DNA of 64,000 nucleotides from positions 6,092,134 through 6,156,133 of the forward strand of contig CM035304.1 of NCBI GenBank assembly GCA_002900995.3, given 5' to 3'. Source of the DNA: Ganoderma boninense (Eukaryota; Basidiomycota; Agaricomycetes; Polyporales; Polyporaceae). A program made the position numbers and the translations under genes. Shown here piece by piece: positions 12,438-24,225 of the stretch. Below the pieces are notes generated by a model. The model made no database searches and was not told the DNA's origin. It saw nothing but the letters and a program-made list of their open reading frames with translations. Positions within the stretch are counted from its first letter, which is position 1, and every line of letters begins with the position of its first letter.

Positions 12438-15400
12438 ATGTTTGGGACGAGAATGCTCGCGCTCCAGCAGCTGCGCGGCGCGCTGCTCGTAGCTCTTGCG
12501 GGCCTTGCGGCCCTCGCTGACTCCTCTTCTTCCCAACCCCGCAGCTCTGCCTTGCACGACTCCCACCAGCCCATCTCCCCCGCAGAGCGCAACCAGGAGA
12601 ACTGGCTCCGGAGGCGGGCGGACGTGCCCATTCCCGACCCTGCGAGCCGCGTGAACCTGTTCATCGGCACGACGAGCACCGGCCATGCATTTCCTGGTGC
12701 GCAGTTTTCTCATCCTTGCATTAACGTATGCGGGCTTATCTGACTCTCGTCGGTGGTAGGGGTGACAGTGCCGCACGGGATGATCAAGGTGGGGATGGAC
12801 ACCGACTCGGGCGACAACGTAAGTAGAGTCAAGTCCCTGTCACGATGCCGTGCAGAACTAAGACGGGTGTACATTTATCGCGCGGCAGCACGCAGGGTAC
12901 GACGCGAATCCCAACACGTCGGCGACGGGATTCTCGCAGCTGCACGATGACGGGACGGGTGGCGTACGTTCAATGCCCGTCACGCTTGCATTCCCGGAGC
13001 TACGTCGATTAACCTATGCCTATACGTGGACTTGCAGGCGGTCCCCCTTTCGCTCTTCAAGGTGTGGCCATTCGCCAGCTGCGGCGACGGAAGCAGCAAC
13101 GTCTTCGAAAACTGCAAAACGGACATCAACTCACGCAAGGTCAAGCGCAAGCTCCTCGCTGACGGTGCGTCACTTGCCGTCACCCGCCCATCCGAGTCGG
13201 CGCACCACGTTGCTGTGGAGCGGATTTTCACAGTGTACGAATGAATACTCACACCCGCATGACAGGTTCTGCCGACGACGTCGCTGAGCCGGGCTACTTC
13301 GCCTCAAACCTCGTACGTACTCAACTCTTCTCTTCTTATGCGCACGCAACGTCACCCCGAACTCTAACCCGGCGCCATGACCAGAGCACGAACATCCGCG
13401 TCGAGCTCACCGCAACGAAGCGCGCCGCCCTCCACAGGTACGCTTCAGTCCCCGTCCCCATCGCCCTTCCCTCCTTCGGTTCGTTATACACACACATCAC
13501 GTATCACGCTCACCCCGTTCCCCTCCCCTCCGCACAGGTACACCTTCCCCTCTAACGCGACGATCCCGCGGCTCGTCGTCGACATCACCAACGACGGCCA
13601 GCAGTCCAACTCGCTCCCCACCGTGACCATCGACCCCTCCTCGGGGCGCGTCACCGGCGGCGCGACGTTCGCCGCGTCCTTCGGGCCCGGGCAGTACCGC
13701 GCGTACACGTGCATGGACTTCAAGGGCGTCGATTTCGAGCTCGGGCGCCCCGTCGAGTACGGCACGTACCTCGGCGACTCGCCCGTCCGCAACCTCCCGC
13801 AGGGCATACAGGACTACACCGGGTACCGCTCGGAGCTCGGGGCCTTGTTGGGCTTCAAACAGAACACAGCGGGGGAGACGGGGATATACGTGCGCGTGGG
13901 GGTGAGCTTCATCTCCCCAGAGCGCGCGTGCGCGAACGCGGAGGAGGACATCCCCGGGTGGGACTTCGCGGGGGTGCGCGCGGGGACGCGGGCGGCGTGG
14001 AACGAGCTCCTGGGGCGCGTGCAGGTCGGGACGGAGGGCGTGGACGACGACACGGTGACGCTGTTCTACTCGTCGCTGTACCGCACGCACATCTCGCCTG
14101 CGGACTGTGAGTCTGCGTTGTTGTGTCTGGTGCGTGGCGGGCGGGCGACGCTGACTGCATCTATGTGCACGCAGATACTGGAGAAAACCCGCTGTGGGAC
14201 TCGACGGAGCCTTATTACGACTCATTCTATTGCAATGTAAGTTGCCGATGGTGGGTGGGTGGATGTATGCGCGCTGCTGATGTGCTGATTGCGCATATAG
14301 TGGGACACGTTCCGCACGCTGTACCCGCTGATGTCGCTGCACGACCCGGAGGAGTTCGCGCGCATCGTCCGCGGCATGATCAACATCCAGCAGCACGAAG
14401 GGTGGCTCCCGGAGTGCCGCGGTGCCACCGCCCAGCAGTGGATCCAAGGTGGCAGCAGTACGTGTTTCGGTCTCTTCTTATACACATATAATCAACTCCT
14501 CATGTGGCAAATCAGACGGCGACCCGATCTTGGGCGAGTTCTTCGTCAAGTACGCCGCGCACGCGGCCGCGCTCGACGTCGACCCCTCCGCGCTGTACAA
14601 AGCGCTGCTCGCCGACGCCGAGGACCAGCCGCCGAACTGGAACGTGCAAGGCCGCCAGGCGAACATCTGGAAGACGAAGGGCTACATCCCGCAGGACGTC
14701 GTCGAGCTCGGCGGCGCGGCGACGAAGCAGGTCTCGCGCGCGCTCGAGTACGCGTTCGGGGACTTCGCGGTCTCGCAGGTCGCGAAGCTGCTGAACAACA
14801 CCGCGGACGGGAAGAAGTACGCGCAGCGCGCGGGCAACTTCGCGAACCACTGGAGCCCGAACGTCACGGTGCCGGACGTGGACGAGCCGCTCATCGTGGG
14901 CATGATGCAGCCGCGGTTCTCGAATGGGAGCTTTGGGAGCACGGACCCGCGGCATTGCAGTGTGAACGACCCCACGCATAGCACTTGCTTCTTGTTCAAC
15001 ACGAACTTTGATGGGTTCTACGAGTCGTCGCCGCTTGTGGTGCGTCGTCTTTCGTTGCTTATTGAACCTCCTGGTGTATGCAGGCTGACGCAGGGTCACG
15101 GGTCCTGCAGTACTCTCAATTCGCTCCTCATGACACAGCGAAGCTGGTCGAGCTGCAGGGCGGGAACGAGGCCTTCATCCATCGGCTGGACTTCATCTTT
15201 GACAACGTGAGCCTTTCACCATGTTGTATTCCAACCATCAGTTCACCACTAACGCACACATGCCTCCCCCTGCGCAGAACTACTTCGACTCCACCGACGA
15301 GCCCTCGCAGCAGATCCCCTACATGTACCACTACGCGAACGCGCCCGGCCGCTCGACGCAGCGCTCGCGCCAAGTGATCGCCGACTTCTTCTCCACCACC

Positions 15401-15805
15401 CCAACCGGGCTGCCGGGGAACGACGACTCGGGCGCGATGGGCTCGTATGCCGCGTTCTACCTTGCGGGGCTCTACCCGGTCCCCGCGACGCGCCAGTACC
15501 TGCTCTCGTCGCCGTACTTCCCGTCGATCTCGTTCTTCAACCCGGTGTTCAACACCACCACGACGATAAAGGCGACGAACTTCGCGGGCAACCCTCCGGA
15601 CGGGACGGGGGGCACGGTGTTCGTGCAGAACGTGACGATCGACGGCGTGCCGGCGAAGAGCAGCTGCTTCCTCGAGTGGGACGTGTTCGAGAAGGGGGCG
15701 ACGGTCGAGCTGACGCTCACGGACGACATCAATGTGGGGTGTGGCGGGAACGGGGTCGACACGCTGCCGCCGAGCTTGTCGACGGGCGGGTTCGACGTTG
15801 TCTAG
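12438..15805 (+). CDS. GH92 alpha-1,2-mannosidase, copy 2 (complete)
   Basis: Twelve exons sum to 851 aa: 12438-12696, 12760-12818, 12889-12963, 13038-13164, 13266-13312, 13385-13437, 13538-14106, 14175-14236, 14301-14457, 14516-15039, 15111-15206 and 15278-15805. A signal peptide (LRGALLVALAGLAALA) is followed by the N-terminal beta-sandwich (SRVNLFIGTTSTGHAFPG, GMIKVGMDTDSGDN, GFSQLHDDGTGG). The (alpha/alpha)6 barrel blocks are YRTHISPADY, DSTEPYYDSFYCNWDTFR, MINIQQHEGWLPECRG and DPILGEFFVKYA. The family's GNDDSGAMGSY motif with the catalytic aspartates is in the last exon. The enzyme is a calcium-dependent, secreted exo-alpha-mannosidase acting on N-glycan or mannoprotein ends. Several in-frame ATGs exist, and 12438 keeps the signal peptide. 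Its 3' end converges with a P450 gene about 300 bp away. It is probably an ancient paralog of the left-edge copy, since the exons match but the protein is well diverged. Confidence 0.94.
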
Positions 15806-16100
15806 TTTCGGAGGAAGTGAATGTCGAGGGGTAAGAACGAGAATTGCCATTGTACTGTGTAGAGCCTGTCAATCTTCTTGATGTATTAGCTAGTGTCATT
15901 ATCTCCGTCATACCAGCCGTATCGATGGGTGTTAAGGAGCGTGGATCCGGAAAGGATGGCGACTTGTTATATGCAAAAGTTGACCCAAACCCCTCCGTCC
16001 AACTCCAAAGATCAGCAACCCCTCGTCGCCGGAGCCGTAGTTGTAAGGCGTGCATTTAGCATTTCATACAAGCGCTACGATGACAAAAAAGAATGAATTA

Positions 16101-18247
16101 TTATTGGGTAGGTACTGTCTCCATGAGCTGCACAACATGCGGCGATCGAGGCTTGATGGAATACTTGTGGACTTTCGAATGTCTGAAACAGCGCTCCTGA
16201 TAAATCGAAGGATACAGCCAGGACTAGCGGAGCACTCACGAGACTACGAGATGGTCCATTGCTTCCCACTTGATCTCCACTGGGGAACCGTCTTCGCCGA
16301 CCGGCGGTCCGATTTCGAATGCGGACAGGATCGAGGCACAAAGAATAAACAGCGTGGACTCGGCAAAGTGCCGGCCAGGACACACCCTGCACGTATGAGA
16401 GCGAAGGCGCATGAGCAGGGACGTCCGCGCACTTAGCATCCTGTTGACTCGCCTGCGGCCGAAGCCGAACATGACGTCCACTGGATCTCGTCCATGGACA
16501 TCTAGGTTCCCAGCCGAATCCAAGAAGCGCTCCGGCATGAACTTGTCGGGCTGGGCATACACCTCGGGGTCGTGCAACATCCCCCTACGAAGTTCGAGGT
16601 CAGATCGTGTTCCTCACTGGCGTTGCAGAGAACGATGCCACACTAACCATATGTTGACGAAAACAGTCGCGCCGCCGGGGATGAGGAAGCCGTTGTACTC
16701 ATCGTCGGCAACGACCCGATGTGGGAAGCCTATCGGGGCACCTGAATGCCACCTGAACAGTTCCTTTACGAGGGCGTTGATATACGGAAGCGAGCCACGA
16801 TCTGAGAACTCCGGGAGCCTTTCTGTCCCGATGACGGCATCAAGCTGTCTTTGCGCCTCCTTTTGCACTTCGGGGTACAATGCCATAGTCTGGAAGAAGG
16901 ATGCTAGTGCAATGATCAACTGGAGAGGTACGGGCCGAGTCAGCGATCCACGCAGGGGTGCAAACATAATCCAGACTCACGGCGTCCGCTCCAGCTTCAA
17001 GTTGGCGACACAGACTGCGCTTAGCGATGTGACGGCATGGAAACAATCCAGCTGCTCTCCTTACCAGCGTACAAGGTTGCCACCACTTCCTGGCACAATA
17101 TTTCTGGGTCCACGGCGTTTTCCCCCTGTGGCTTTGAATGTTCCAAGATGCCGCTGACCACGGATCTCTTCGACGAGTCGCCTGCCTGAGCCTTATAGTG
17201 GTATTTGTTCGTCAACTCCGTTAACTCGTCCAACAGACTGAGAAGAAACAAGCACTTACGGCGGCATTCGCGCTATCAAAGAGGTAGCGCGCAATATACG
17301 TAAGATCCCGCTTCGCGTCCTCCGCCCACGTCTTGAACCCGCCCCCAGGGACCCATGCGGGCAGGTAGCGCAGCATGGGGAAGGCCTCGACGGGGAACTG
17401 CCCGGGGCGCACGACAGCCTCTACGACCTCCACCAGCCTCTCCAGCATGTGGTGGTATTTGTCATCGTGCTCGCGCATCTCGATGCCGTAGGTTGTTTCT
17501 AGGAGCATCGCAGTGACCGTGCTGTTGGATTGCGGAATGCGGCGGTGAGCACAGGGCACTACGCGGAAACCGTACGGCGCGCAGGGAGAGGTCTGAGTCG
17601 GGCCCACTCACAAATTGATATGGCCTGCCAGATCGTGGGGGGCACGCAGGACGGCCTGGAGGAAGCCGTGAGCAGCCGCGGACTGGATGGTCTCGTACTG
17701 TGGAACGGCGTTCAGAGCCATGGTGGAGTGCATCGCGCGGCGGTGCTGCCTCCACCGCGGGCCGTAGTTCATGAGGGCCGTGAGCCAGTCGTACTCGGTC
17801 CTAGACGACGAGAAATGAGCACAACGTGCGACGTGAGACTGACACACAGTAGGCGAGCGTACAGTTGTACCATCACCGAATTGGGGCGGTCGGAGTAGTT
17901 TGCGGATCTTTTGTCCAGCAAATCGCGGGCAGCCGTGCGCGAGCCCAGGACAACGATGTCCTGGCCCAGCAAGTTGAGATACAACACGTCTCCTGTGGCT
18001 AATCAATGCGGGGAATGTGTATGCCGGCTACGATGGACCCACCAAACTTCTTGGACAGGGCAGCAAATTCTCGGCCAAGGTGTTTTCGCGGGAAGTCGAA
18101 GGTGTTGCCGATGATAGGAATGGGGGAAGGCCCAGGGGGGAGACGAGCATAATGCCTACGCCGCTGGATGCCCCACACGAGCAAGAGGAGCGTCACGAAC
18201 ACTAGCAGAGGAGATGCTGTCGCTATGGAGGGTGCCATGATTTGCAT
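16101..18247 (-). CDS. Cytochrome P450, tandem copy A (apparently intact)
   Basis: This is a membrane-anchored microsomal P450 of the basidiomycete CYP64/CYP5144-like clade (assignment tentative). An N-terminal anchor (PLLVFVTLLLLVWGI) is followed by LPPGPSPIPIIGNTFDFPRK. Later landmarks are the C-helix YGPRWRQHRRAMH, the ExxR segment NALVKELFRWH, the PERF-like motif DKFMPERFLD and the heme loop FGFGRRVCPGRHFAE. The heme loop is interrupted by an intron whose donor is GC (exon ends 16453, intron starts GCGAGT). The last small exon reads HSKVHKYSIKPRSPHVV and ends at TAA (16101-16103). The I-helix region spliced across a short exon reads AGADALIIALASFF, so the usual (A/G)GxDT(T/S) threonine is absent. 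The start could also be the ATG at 18238. No frameshift was found. Physiological substrate is unknown. It is the most proximal member of a three-gene tandem array. Confidence 0.82.
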
Positions 18248-18504
18248 GAGGGAGAGGACTGGTGGATACCTTCGCAGCTCACTGTTGCTCTCCCTTTAAA
18301 CCTCATCCTCCGTTCGCAGACCATGCAATGGTTGACATTTAGCGCAGTGCGGAGGAACAAATCGGCCATGGAGAGCGACCTGAGGGCATGGAAGGACACC
18401 ATATGCTCACCTGTCCGCGCCATTCTCTGGTTTGAAAGTGCAAGGTGCATGCTTGGCGTGCTCCAACGCGCCCGTCATCAGGTGGAATAACATGGATCCT
18501 GGAG
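18248..18504. other. Upstream region of P450 A, homologous to the upstream region of P450 B
   Basis: The region 18.25-18.50 kb resembles 20.57-20.77 kb in the same orientation. Both contain, read on the minus strand, a CTTGCACTT-CAAACCAGAGA stretch and a TTTAAAGGGAGAG or TATAAAGGGAGAG core just before the coding start. This marks the promoter as part of the tandemly duplicated unit. Confidence 0.6.
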
Positions 18505-20520
18505 ATGATCCGTCGCCTCCCACTTGACCTCTACCGGGGCACCGTCTTCGCCGGCTGGTGGTTGCAGAAGATTTCGGAGGCGGAAAGAATGGATGCGCAC
18601 AGCATGAACATCGTTGACTCGGAGAGATGCTGGCCGGGGCATACTCTCCACGTAGGAATGACGTCATGTAAGCAAGAACCGCTGCGAAAGCGCCGTGGAC
18701 ACCCTCCAAGCTGGCCAACTCACCACCGTCCAAAACCGAACATGACCTTTGCAGGATCTCGCCCGTGGGCATCCAAATTTCCAGTCGAGTCCAGGAAGCG
18801 CTCCAGACCGAAATCGTCGGGCCGGCGGTAGACTTCGGGGTCGCGCCCTTCAAGTTCGAAAGAATCAGGTATGCTTGATCGTACGACGCGTCGACGGCAT
18901 AGAACTCCAATCGAGCCACATATTCACAAGCACTGGGGCGCCGCCAGGGATGCGGTAGCCCTTGTCCTCGTCCTCTGCTACAGCCCGGTGCGCCAGGCTG
19001 AGGGGGATCCAGGTAAGGAAGCGACGGGCGGTCCGACACCTTCGGGAGTCTCGTTTTGCCCAGGACGGCATCGAGCTCCTGTTGCACCCTTCTCTAGCCT
19101 TCTAGATACAGCGTCATGGCCATGAAGGAAGCCCTCTTCTCCACGGCCAGCTATCGAAGTCAGTCGTCAGCATCAGAAGATAGCCTGGGACAGAAAAGTC
19201 GGCACCTAAGACACACCGCGTCTGCTGCACCTGGCAGAGACGCGAGAAGTAAGCGGGCTGGGCAGGGGCCGTACACAGGCGGGGAAGCCCCAGCGTTCCG
19301 CTCGCCGGAACGAAGGGTCCCGGCGACCTCCTTGCACATCTTCTCCACTGCCGCCAGCCCTTTCCCCCCTTAATTTCCGAGTCCTCCTGCGGTGCCGAAT
19401 CTTGCAGGACACGCACGGGTGACCACATACCGTGTTGCGGAGTCCCTCCGTCTGCTTGCGTTCTGGTGGTCCTAAGTGGGATTGGCCTTCGCACGCCCGC
19501 GGGGCAACGCCTAAGTCATGCACTCACCGCTGCCTTGGCGCGCCATTGAACAGAAAATCCACGCCGTACGCGATATCGCGCCTCGCCTCCTCCTCCCACG
19601 TTTTGAATCAGCCTCCCGGGAACCAACGAAAAAGGTGAAGGAGCCTGGCGAGGAAGGTTTCAACAAGAAAGTTCCCGGGAAGGAACATGTCTTCCACGTT
19701 CCACGACCTCCGCCATCCTTTCCAAGATCTGGCAGTATGTGTCGTCCTTCTCACACACCTCAATTCCGTAGAGGGCTACCATGGTCATCGCAGTGACCGT
19801 ACTATCGCGAGGTCCAAAATGCAGCCGTGAGTACACTTCTAAATGCCATTCATTACAGAGGTTATCCACTTACAAGTTGATGTGGGAGGCCACCTCTTTC
19901 GGATCCCGCAAGAGATCTCGCAGGAAGCGGCATGCAATGTTGGATTGTATCGTTTCGTACTGCGGGACCACCTCGGGTCCCATCGTCAAATGCATCGCAC
20001 GACGATACTGGCGCCACCGCGACCCGCAGTTCATCATGGCTGTGAACCAGTCCGAATATTCAGTCCTGAAGGGCGGCCGAGTGAGTGCGCGAACGGTCTA
20101 TGGAAAGAAGGTACTACGCACAGCTACGCCATCACAGATGTCGGGCGATCGGAGTGGTTTGCAGATCGTTTGTCCAGCAAATCGTGGGATGCTTTGCGCG
20201 AGCCGAGGGCGACGATATCCTGGCCCAGCAGGCTGAGATAAATGGCATCGCCTCCCGAGAAAAAAGTGGAGTGTCGACACTCGCGGTGTCCATATGTGAA
20301 GTATAATGGACGTACCGAACTTCTTCGACAGGGCAGCAAACTCGTGACCAAGGTGTTTCCGCGGGAAGTCGAAGATGTTGCCAATGATAGGAAGTGGGGA
20401 AGGCCAAGGAGGAAAACGAGCATTATGCCTACGTCGTTGAATGCCCCACACAAGCAAGAGGAGAATCACGGACACGACCAACGCTGTTGTCGTGGCTATG
20501 GAGGGTGCCATCATTTGCAC
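18505..20520 (-). pseudogene. Cytochrome P450, tandem copy B (disabled)
   Basis: The start and first exons are well kept (VVSVILLLLVWGIQRRRH, PLPIIGNIFDFPRKHLG, AIYLSLLGQDIVALGSR, MMNCGSRWRQYRRAMH). In the exon near 19.6-19.75 kb the frame shifts after ERMAEVVE, and an in-frame TGA follows PGG in the restored frame. Near 18.72 kb the second arginine before the heme loop is altered at the splice junction, so the spliced reading hits a stop. The heme region is still recognisable as CPGQHLSEST in shifted frame. Coding similarity stops after WEATDHL near 18505, where the sequence changes into DNA like the upstream region of copy B. The last exon, present in copies A and C, is therefore missing. 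This fits loss by unequal crossing-over within the array. Confidence 0.82.
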
Positions 20521-20566
20521 GAGGGCGAGGACTGGTAGATACCTTTCAAGCTCATGGTTACTCTCC

Positions 20567-20574
20567 CTTTATAG
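20567..20574 (-). promoter_or_regulatory. TATA box of P450 copy B
   Basis: CTATAAAG on the minus strand, about 50 bp upstream of the ATG at 20520. It is retained although the gene body is broken. Confidence 0.5.
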
Positions 20575-21161
20575 GCCTCCCCCGCTCGCAGATACTGCAA
20601 AAATCGACATTTAGCGCAGGGCAGGGGAACAGACTAGCTGCGGAGGGCAAGCGAAGGGCATGGAATAACCCCAGAAACTCACATGTCTGCGCCACGCCGC
20701 TCTCTGGTTTGGAAGTGCAAGTTACATACGTGACTCCGTTATTATCATGTGGTGTAACATGGATATCGGAGATGAGAAATCCTTCGTACGCAAAGCCACC
20801 TGTCCATGCGGTCCAAGCACTCAAGCGCTCAAGGATGTTCTTGCGGACGAAGGCCGAATGCCTCCCACCTAAGCCCACTGAATGGGCAGCTGTTCCATCC
20901 ATCGATTATATCCGGTGTGGCTCAATAATTAGAGAAAGAATGGCTGCGCTGCGAACCCTCCCGATATCAGCTCCCCAAAGGGAATGCTCCTTCCTAGTAT
21001 TTGAGTACTATGCAGTCCGATATCTCGAAAGCGACTTTCCCGTAGAAGACCTACGACACACTATCGGAAGGGATGCATACACAATCGGATCGTAGTCGTA
21101 TGCAGGAGGGCGAGCCCGGCCTGTAACCGTGCCCTGTTACATTGAAAAGACGTAAAAGAAT
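20575..21161. other. Spacer between P450 copies B and C
   Basis: The first 200 bp match the upstream region of copy A (duplication unit). The remainder shows no gene. A 114-codon minus-strand frame here is the translated promoter duplicate, not a protein. Confidence 0.55.
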
Positions 21162-23445
21162 CTACTGGGCCAGCGCCAATTCGACCAGGTGTCCAATATG
21201 CGGCGAACGTGGCTTGATTGAGTACTCATGAACACTCGGGTGTCTGAAGCAGTGCTCCCGATTAATCAGCACGTACGTCTCGATAGATTAGTAGAGCACT
21301 CACGACACCACGAGATGGTCCGTCGCCTCCCACTTGACCTCTCCTGGGGCACCGTCTTCGCCGACTGGCGGTCTGATTTCGAATGTGGAGAGGATGGATG
21401 CGCAAAGAATGAACAGCGTCGATTCGGCAAAATGCTGGCCGGGGCACACTCTGCATGTAAGAGCGGAGACCCATGAGTGGGAACGTCCGCAAGAGCATCA
21501 TGGACATCCTTGGCTAACTCACCGCCGTCCAAAACCGAACATGACCTCCGCAGGATCTCTCCCGTGGAAATCCAAGTTTCCAACAGAGTCCAGGAAGCGC
21601 TCCGGAAGGAAGTCGTCAGGCTGGTAGTAGACCTCGGGGTCGCGTAAGATCGCCCTTAGGATGGGTCAGACAGACATGCGTGACACGCTAGCACAGTATT
21701 GCGAACGAACCACATATTCACGAACACAGTCGCGCCGCCAGGGATGCGGTAGCCGTTGTACTCATCCTCTGCCACGGCCCGATGCGCGAGGCCTAGTGGG
21801 GTAGGAGGATGCCACCTGAACAGCTCCTTCACGAGCGCGTTGACGTAGGGAAGCGAAGAGCGGTCAGCTAATTCTGGTAGTCGTGCTGTTCCTACGACTG
21901 CATCGAGCTCCTGTTGCGCCATTTTCTGGGCTTCAGGATACAGCGTCATAGCCATGAAGAAGGCTTCCATCTCCGCAGTCATCTGTTCAAGCCAGTCGTC
22001 CGCATTAGGAAACAACCTGAGGTCGAAAAACCGACACTTGAAAACGCACCGCGTCTGCTGCACCTGGTACAGGCCCAGAAGTGAGCGAACTGGGCAGGGA
22101 TCATACACATTACACAGGTGGCCACCAGCCTTCCACTCACCAAAATAGAGCGTCGCCGCGACCTCCTTACACATCTTCTCCGCGTCATGCGTGGTCCCTG
22201 CCCGTGCTGAATCCTCATGGGCCTCTGAATCTTGCAGGATACGGGCGACTACCGACCACGTCGCCGAGTCTCCCGTCTGTTCGCGGTCGGGTGACCGTGA
22301 ATGAATGAGACGGGCCTTCGCTTGGGCAACTCCAAATCATGCACTCACCGCTGCCTTGGCGCCAGCAAAGAGGTAGTCCACGCCTTACGCGATATCTCGC
22401 CTCGCCTCCTCCGCCCACCTCTTGAAAGCGCCCCCGGGGAACCACGGCGGGAGGTAGCGCAGCACGGGAAACGCCTCGACGGCGAAGTTCCCTGGGAGCA
22501 AGATCGCCTCCCCGACCTCCGCCATCCGCTCCAGCACCCCGTGATACCTCTCCAAGCCGTCTTCATCTTTCGAGTGCTCGCTGGCCCCCGAGTCGACGAT
22601 GCCATAGATCGCGCCTATAGTTGTCGCCGTGATGGTGCTAGCAGGGCAAGGCCAACACGCGGTGAGCACGAGCACGAGCTGCCGGAGCGCAGGATCCAGA
22701 TCCGCTCACCGCTTCATGTGGACCACCAGCTCCTGCGGCTCGCGCAAGAGGTCCGCGAGGAAGCGGCGCGCCGCCTCCGCCTGCGTTCCCGCGTACTGCA
22801 GGACCGCGTCCGGCGCCATCGCCAGGTGCATCGCGCGCCGGTGCGCCCGCCACCGCGGCCCGTAGTTCATCAGCGCCGTGAGCCAGCCGAAGTCCACCCT
22901 AAGCGTTCAACGTCAACGTTCAACGGTGGGTGAGTGCGACTGTCCACATCGTGGTTATAGGGCGAGCGAGGCAGGGGTGCACGCACAGCTCGGCCATGAC
23001 CAACGTCGGGCGGTCGGAGTAGTTCGCGGAGCGTTTGTCAAGCAGGTCGCGGGCAGCCGTGAGCGAACCCAGGACGACGACGTCCCGGCCGAGCAGGCTC
23101 AGATACATGACGTCGCCTGGAGGGATCAGCGCAACCGGGACAACATGCATAAATATAAATATCAGTGAACGAGCGACGCGTGTAGGAGTGCGCGCGTAGT
23201 GCAGCACTGCACCAGGACGAAGACAACGCACCGTACGTCTTCGCGAGGGCCGCGAACTCGCGGCCGAGATGCTTCCGCGGGAAGTCGAGGATGTTACCGA
23301 GGAGCGGGAGTGGGGAGGGACCAGGGGGGAGCCGGGAATGCGTATGCTTCCTGCTTCTCTGGATGGCTGCTCCTGCCAGCAAGACAAACATCGCGGAGAC
23401 CACTGCCCACGGCCACGCTATCGCTGTCACAATGTGGGAAGACAT
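21162..23445 (-). pseudogene. Cytochrome P450, tandem copy C (single nonsense codon)
   Basis: This is a full-length P450 by exon content. The N-terminal anchor (MSSHIVTAIAWPWAVVSAMF) and RLPPGPSPLPLLGNILDFPR start it, chosen at 23445 to place the anchor at the N-terminus (an upstream ATG lies at 23511). Further blocks are DVMYLSLLGRDVVVLGS, YGPRWRAHRRAMHLAM, PYVNALVKELFRWHPPTPLG, PDDFLPERFLDSVGN, FGFGRR/VCPGQHFAES, and a last exon ending LVELALAQ at TAG (21162-21164). One lesion is seen. TAA at 22385-22387 follows ARRDIA, where copy B has TAC and the exon continues GVDYLFAGAKAA to a normal donor. The mutation creates GTAAGG, but splicing there would be phase 2 into a phase 0 exon and break the frame. 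It could be a recent pseudogene or a strain-specific null. As in copy A, the I-helix lacks the conserved threonine (AADAMTAEMEAFF). Confidence 0.75.
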
Positions 23446-24225
23446 GAACTGGGGAGGTCGCGGACTAAGGCGGGGGGTTGGGGAGGGCATCAGGACAACG
23501 GCGATGAACATTAATATGCAAAAGAACGCCAGTTCCTCGGACTGCTGATCGATTCCAGCTGTTTGCGAAACGATACTTGGTGGCTAGTCGTGTCCAATTG
23601 CAAGTCATGTCCGAAAACTTGTTCAGCTCGGCTAATTTACCGACGTCGATGCCTCCTCGACAAGCTCGGCATGACCCATGCCGAGTCAAGTCGGGAAGAC
23701 AGAGGCGCGAGCGCGTCTCGTCGTGCAAACCCGCGAGTGAACATAGCTCGTCCTCGTACCAGTGGACGTCGATCGATATGGTGTTTGTTGTATCCTACAT
23801 AACCATCGCGAGACCACAGAAAGCATGGTAGTCATTCAACCCCCGCGCGAGACTGCAGCCTTGCGTCGCGCCCAGTATCCAGCACGCGGGGGAGGCCTTC
23901 ATTCATGAGAGGCTGCGACCCGAGTAAGCCAGGCCCCGAGCTTCTCCAGATCTTCTTAACATCGGCTACCTAGCCCGCCTGAATGATTTTTTTTCGGGCG
24001 CGACTATTGTTTTTGCAAACAGCTGTCATGGCTGCCTCCGTTGGCATTGACTGAATGGACACAATGCTGCCGTAGCCTGGAAGCACGAGCTCCCACGAGC
24101 GCTGCTTGGAAGTTGGAAGCAACGAACTGAGAGCTCATCAGGGCAATTCATTCTATCTGTTTATTGATATAAATCCGGTGGAGAACCTCGGGACGCACCT
24201 TGCATGTGGACGACGTCGACATCGC
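23446..24225. other. Intergenic region upstream of P450 copy C
   Basis: It contains the promoter side of P450 C and a perfect 8 bp inverted repeat (CTCGGCAT-GACCC-ATGCCGAG, 23665-23685). No gene is supported. Confidence 0.45.

Noticed and set aside
20558..20902. 114-codon minus-strand frame between P450 B and C
   Set aside because: Similar to a frame upstream of P450 A only because the promoter DNA was duplicated. It is not a conserved protein.
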